Positions 5,576 through 7,070 of a stretch of DNA of 7,070 bases are shown here, in pieces. This DNA is from Mogibacterium sp. Its GTDB lineage: Bacteria > Bacillota > Clostridia > Peptostreptococcales > Anaerovoracaceae. The stretch is taken from assembly GCA_016775335.1 (NCBI GenBank), contig JAEUGJ010000029.1, positions 14,786 to 21,855 of the forward strand, given 5' to 3'. Position 1 is the stretch's first letter, and every line of letters begins with the position of its first letter. The notes under the pieces are model-generated. The model saw nothing but the letters and a program-made list of their open reading frames with translations, was not told where the DNA came from and made no database searches. The position numbers and the translations under genes were made by a program.

Positions 5576-5857
5576 TTGCCGGACGTGTGGGCGGACATGG
5601 CGAAGAAGCCGGAGCCGCTGCTGAATCCGGGGACGCTGGAGCCGCTGACGGCAGAGGAGCTTTCGGGTATTTTCTGCGAGGAGTTGGTGGCTCAGGAATT
5701 GGACGACGATACTCGTGACATCGAGATTCCGGAGGAGGTGCGGGCGTATTACAAAACCTATCGCCCGGCGCCGGAAAGCAGCCATGCCATCAAGGCGGCA
5801 ATGGATGAAGCAATCCGCTGCCAGAGGTGGAATAAAAACGAAGACCCCAAAAAGTGA
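5576..5857 (+). CDS. Small acidic protein of unknown function, third gene of the operon
   Basis: This up to 93-residue product is not recognised. It is rich in Glu/Asp and Pro in its middle part (TAEELSGIF, LDDDTRDIEIPEEVRAYY) and ends in a basic tail. It has no membrane segment or signal peptide. Third codon positions are strongly G/C, like its neighbours, and it lies in step with the acetyltransferase gene 26 bases after its stop, supporting a real gene. The start is unclear. GGAGG at 5569-5573 is only two bases from the TTG at 5576 and eleven from a GTG at 5585; the first ATG (5597) has no good ribosome site. The frame is also open back to 5540 inside the end of the acetyltransferase gene, so a translationally coupled start or a decayed longer gene are both possible. 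A hairpin at 5867 follows closely. Confidence 0.6.
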   Translation: MPDVWADMAKKPEPLLNPGTLEPLTAEELSGIFCEELVAQELDDDTRDIEIPEEVRAYYKTYRPAPESSHAIKAAMDEAIRCQRWNKNEDPKK

Positions 5858-5866
5858 ACACCAAAA

Positions 5867-5899
5867 AAGAGCGGAATGACCAATCTCCATTCCGCTCTT
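5867..5899. terminator. Bidirectional terminator between the operon and the nuclease gene
   Basis: A perfect 12-bp stem pairs 5867-5878 (AAGAGCGGAATG) with 5888-5899 around a 9-base loop. On the minus strand the stem runs into six Ts, a strong terminator for the nuclease gene that stops at 5912. On the plus strand the following tract is weak (TTCCGGTTATT), but it probably still marks the end of the hydrolase operon. Confidence 0.88.
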
Positions 5900-5911
5900 C
5901 CGGTTATTCAG

Positions 5912-6172
5912 TTACTTTGCATTAGGATAATCTGCTGATTCCTTTCGCTCCTTAATATAAGCTTGCAGTGCTGCTTCGGAAGCAAGTCCGGTTTCCTTGA
6001 GTGCCACTTCCAGTGGAAGGTACCCGGATTCAAACATCTCGAGGATGGTATCTATGCGGCCTTCCGCACGACCCTCCGCACGCCCTTCTTCGCGGCCTTC
6101 CTCCAGGCCAAGCTCACGTCCTTCTGCACGCCCCTCAGCGAAAAAAGCTTTGTATTTTTCTTCCAACAACAT
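5912..6172 (-). CDS. Possible intragenic C-terminal small protein of the Rpn gene (RpnS-like)
   Basis: Codon 211 of the nuclease is an ATG (6172-6170, minus strand) in the same frame. It is preceded by GGGAGAGGAG (6186-6177), ending four bases before the ATG. This ribosome site is better and closer than the one used for the full-length protein. The predicted 86-residue product begins MLLEEKYKAFF, contains the whole E-G-R repeat hinge and the C-terminal helices, and lacks the nuclease core. For E. coli RpnA, such an internally initiated C-terminal protein is known to bind and inhibit the full-length nuclease as an antitoxin. Transfer of that role to this distant relative is inference. No clear internal promoter was seen, so the two products would come from one mRNA. 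Confidence 0.5.
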   Translation of the reverse strand: MLLEEKYKAFFAEGRAEGRELGLEEGREEGRAEGRAEGRIDTILEMFESGYLPLEVALKETGLASEAALQAYIKERKESADYPNAK

Positions 6173-6802
6173 ATAGCTCCTCTCCCATCGTACATTATTT
6201 CGGGATTTAACGACCTCGTTCTGAATTCGATCGGTGAGCGGCGTATTCGGGTTATCCCCGCAGAGGTAGCGGAGAAAGCCTTGCAGCTCCGGGGATATGC
6301 CCGGAATCGTGCTTTTGGCATTGATGAACACCTTAACCGTACCGTCATCCAGATGAAGATCCGATGATTCCTGACAGATATTTTCAAAGGTGTATTTCGG
6401 AAATCCTTTTCCGAACAGATCGAAGGTGTTGATGAAAATGATGTAGCTCTTTTTCAGCTCGTCGTAACCGGCTCCGGAGCTAATCATATTTAAATCAACG
6501 GTACCTTGGTAATAACGACTTCGTTTCGGTAGATTTCCGGTATTGGCGGTCTGCATTTCAATGTTGTATGCGGTACTGAGATCGTCTTCAAAGTAGACAT
6601 CCAAGCGAACCCCTTTCTGATCCAAGGCGAGATCGATGGATTTCTGAGTTTCACTGTAAGCCACTTTGCCAACCTTTCGGTCCAGCAGCAGTTCCACCAA
6701 TTCTTTGCAAATGTCCGGATTGTTCTGCATGATATTGCAGAACAGAAAATCATCGGTAAACGACAATTCTTTGTAGGTTTTGTACTTCCTTTTCGTACTC
6801 AT
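5912..6802 (-). CDS. Rpn / PDDEXK_2-type nuclease ('PD-(D/E)XK nuclease family transposase')
   Basis: The 296-residue protein matches the Rpn-like family by motif: LSFTDDFLFCNIM near residues 13-25, then the nuclease core with Asp68 in GVRLDVYFED and Glu82-x-Gln84 in YNIEMQ. This is the D...ExQ form of the (D/E)XK active site used by this family. RYYQ at 96-99 and a long helical second half follow. Despite the usual database name, members are DNA endonucleases linked to recombination and, in E. coli, to phage defence; they are not classical transposases. Residues 223-249 form an E-G-R-rich charged hinge of short repeats, and the last 47 residues form a compact helical tail. AAGGAG lies 11 bases before the ATG, rather distant, so initiation may be modest. 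All catalytic residues are present and the length is normal for the family. It is a lone gene on the minus strand, convergent with the hydrolase operon. An internal start at 6172 may yield a second product. Confidence 0.9.
   Translation of the reverse strand: MSTKRKYKTYKELSFTDDFLFCNIMQNNPDICKELVELLLDRKVGKVAYSETQKSIDLALDQKGVRLDVYFEDDLSTAYNIEMQTANTGNLPKRSRYYQGTVDLNMISSGAGYDELKKSYIIFINTFDLFGKGFPKYTFENICQESSDLHLDDGTVKVFINAKSTIPGISPELQGFLRYLCGDNPNTPLTDRIQNEVVKSRNNVRWERSYMLLEEKYKAFFAEGRAEGRELGLEEGREEGRAEGRAEGRIDTILEMFESGYLPLEVALKETGLASEAALQAYIKERKESADYPNAK
6056..6136 (-). repeat. Degenerate 6/12-bp tandem repeat encoding E-G-R units
   Basis: The minus strand repeats a GAAGGNCGTGCG-like 12-mer with variations, encoding repeated EGRAEGR/EGREEGR residues 223-249 of the nuclease. 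Unit length is a multiple of three, so slippage would lengthen or shorten the hinge without shifting the frame. Such repeats are a frequent feature of this nuclease family. Confidence 0.75.
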
Positions 6803-6831
6803 CTATTCTGTCTCTCCTTATTTTAAAATCA

Positions 6832-6861
6832 AATATAGTTCCTGTCAAATCTTAATGGCAA
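6832..6861 (-). promoter_or_regulatory. Likely promoter of the nuclease gene
   Basis: On the minus strand TTGCCA (6856-6861) and TATATT (6832-6837) are 18 bp apart, placing the transcription start near 6825 and keeping the AAGGAG site (6814-6819) in the leader. An alternative TTGACA/TAAAAT pair with 17-bp spacing (6820-6848) scores better, but its transcript would start at or after the ribosome site. Confidence 0.5.
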
Positions 6862-6877
6862 ATGCTGAAACTATATT
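6832..6877. promoter_or_regulatory. 9-bp inverted repeat flanking the nuclease promoter
   Basis: AATATAGTT at 6832-6840 is the exact reverse complement of AACTATATT at 6869-6877, with 28 bp between the arms. One arm covers the predicted -10 box, and the other lies just upstream of the -35 box. This would suit two half-sites of a repressor, or it may be coincidence in A+T-rich DNA. Confidence 0.45.
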
Positions 6878-6892
6878 AGACTCACAATAGCG

Positions 6893-6908
6893 GTGCGCGC
6901 GCGTATAT
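6893..6908. other. 16-bp alternating purine-pyrimidine tract
   Basis: Bases 6893-6908 alternate strictly G/A with C/T and include (GC) repeats running into TATAT. Such tracts can adopt Z-DNA under negative supercoiling. It sits alone in an A+T-rich intergenic stretch upstream of the nuclease promoter. Confidence 0.6.
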
Positions 6909-6936
6909 TCCTGAAATTTCATGGTTCCATCCTATC

Positions 6937-6948
6937 AGAAATATTTCT
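6937..6948. other. Perfect 12-bp palindrome AGAAATATTTCT
   Basis: The sequence equals its own reverse complement. It lies about 60-75 bp upstream of the predicted -35 box of the nuclease gene and could be a binding site for a dimeric regulator. No gene overlaps it. Confidence 0.5.
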
Positions 6949-7018
6949 AATCACAATATGCTTAGAACAAAAAGGACTGAAACAACGGATAAAAAAACTA
7001 TACCGCCCTGTTTTTAAC

Positions 7019-7058
7019 CTGGATTCCCGAATAACCACACTAGCATTCAGGAATCCAG
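7019..7058. repeat. Strong hairpin at the right window edge
   Basis: CTGGATTCC at 7019-7027 pairs with GGAATCCAG at 7050-7058. After one mismatch GAAT (7029-7032) pairs with ATTC (7045-7048), giving 13 of 14 pairs around a 12-base loop. No U-tract follows on either strand, so it is not an ordinary terminator. It could be an element end or part of a gene lying beyond the window. Confidence 0.7.
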
Positions 7059-7070
7059 CAATAGCTATTG
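7059..7070. other. Perfect 12-bp palindrome CAATAGCTATTG at the window end
   Basis: These twelve bases equal their own reverse complement and directly abut the hairpin at 7019-7058. The window ends here, so the symmetry may extend or continue as part of a larger structure. Confidence 0.5.

Noticed and set aside
4995..5576. Long minus-strand open frame opposite the acetyltransferase
   Set aside because: The plus strand encodes an intact GNAT domain with motif residues; the antisense product is low in recognisable structure and lacks a credible ribosome site.
5384..5890. Minus-strand open frame over the small acidic gene
   Set aside because: It crosses the terminator at 5867-5899 and overlaps the end of the acetyltransferase gene; codon bias favours the plus strand.
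5963..6367. Plus-strand open frame opposite the nuclease
   Set aside because: It is antisense to the conserved nuclease, and its apparent openness follows from the repetitive E-G-R codons.
5912..6802. Nuclease gene as part of a true transposon
   Set aside because: The family is often labelled transposase, but no terminal inverted repeats with target duplication were found on both sides of the gene.
6820..6848. TTGACA-17-TAAAAT on the minus strand as the nuclease promoter
   Set aside because: The transcript would start at or beyond the AAGGAG ribosome site, so the TTGCCA/TATATT pair is preferred, although this promoter could make a nearly leaderless message.

Overview
The window looks like a chromosomal accessory region of a low-to-mid G+C Gram-positive anaerobe, probably a Clostridia-type Firmicute. 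The reasons are purine-rich Shine-Dalgarno sites, consensus sigma-A promoters, an ECF sigma factor with a DUF4367-type anti-sigma partner, and a (D/E)XK nuclease of the Rpn/'PD-(D/E)XK nuclease family transposase' type. No tRNA, rRNA, CRISPR array or complete insertion sequence was seen. Genus cannot be named from the sequence.

Layout. Positions 1-158 carry a 40-bp direct repeat (two copies, 96 bp apart) in a frame that stays open from the left edge to a stop at 158; it may be the tail of a repeat-containing gene or a non-coding repeat element. A strong promoter (186-213) then drives a four-helix membrane protein of unknown function (255-725), ended by a long hairpin (764-808). The gene-poor stretch 726-1150 holds four exact copies of one 10-mer, two in each orientation, arranged around several hairpins. 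Next comes a promoter and a small lipoprotein gene (1151-1723), which shares a 14-bp perfect terminator with the convergent DUF4367-like anti-sigma gene (1876-2556, minus). A close paralogue of the first membrane protein (2730-3191, plus; about 91% nucleotide identity) lies next, and then an ECF sigma factor (3230-3769, minus). The sigma and putative anti-sigma genes face the same way but are separated by the oppositely oriented paralogue, its terminator and a private promoter for the anti-sigma gene, so a normally adjacent regulatory pair appears to be split.

From 3953 the composition turns clearly G+C-rich. A divergent promoter drives an apparent operon of a membrane-anchored alpha/beta hydrolase (3953-4957), a GNAT acetyltransferase (5013-5549) and a small unrecognised acidic protein (5576-5857). 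This ends at a hairpin shared with the convergent Rpn-like nuclease gene (5912-6802, minus). The nuclease has an E-G-R repeat hinge encoded by degenerate short DNA repeats. Its 3' third contains an in-frame ATG (6172) behind a very strong internal Shine-Dalgarno site, predicting a separate 86-residue C-terminal protein. This is the arrangement known for the intragenic antitoxin of E. coli RpnA and is the most interesting feature here.

The last 268 bases (6803-7070) hold no gene but are rich in symmetry: a 9-bp inverted repeat over the nuclease promoter, a 16-bp alternating purine-pyrimidine tract, two perfect 12-bp palindromes and a 13-of-14-bp hairpin at the right edge.
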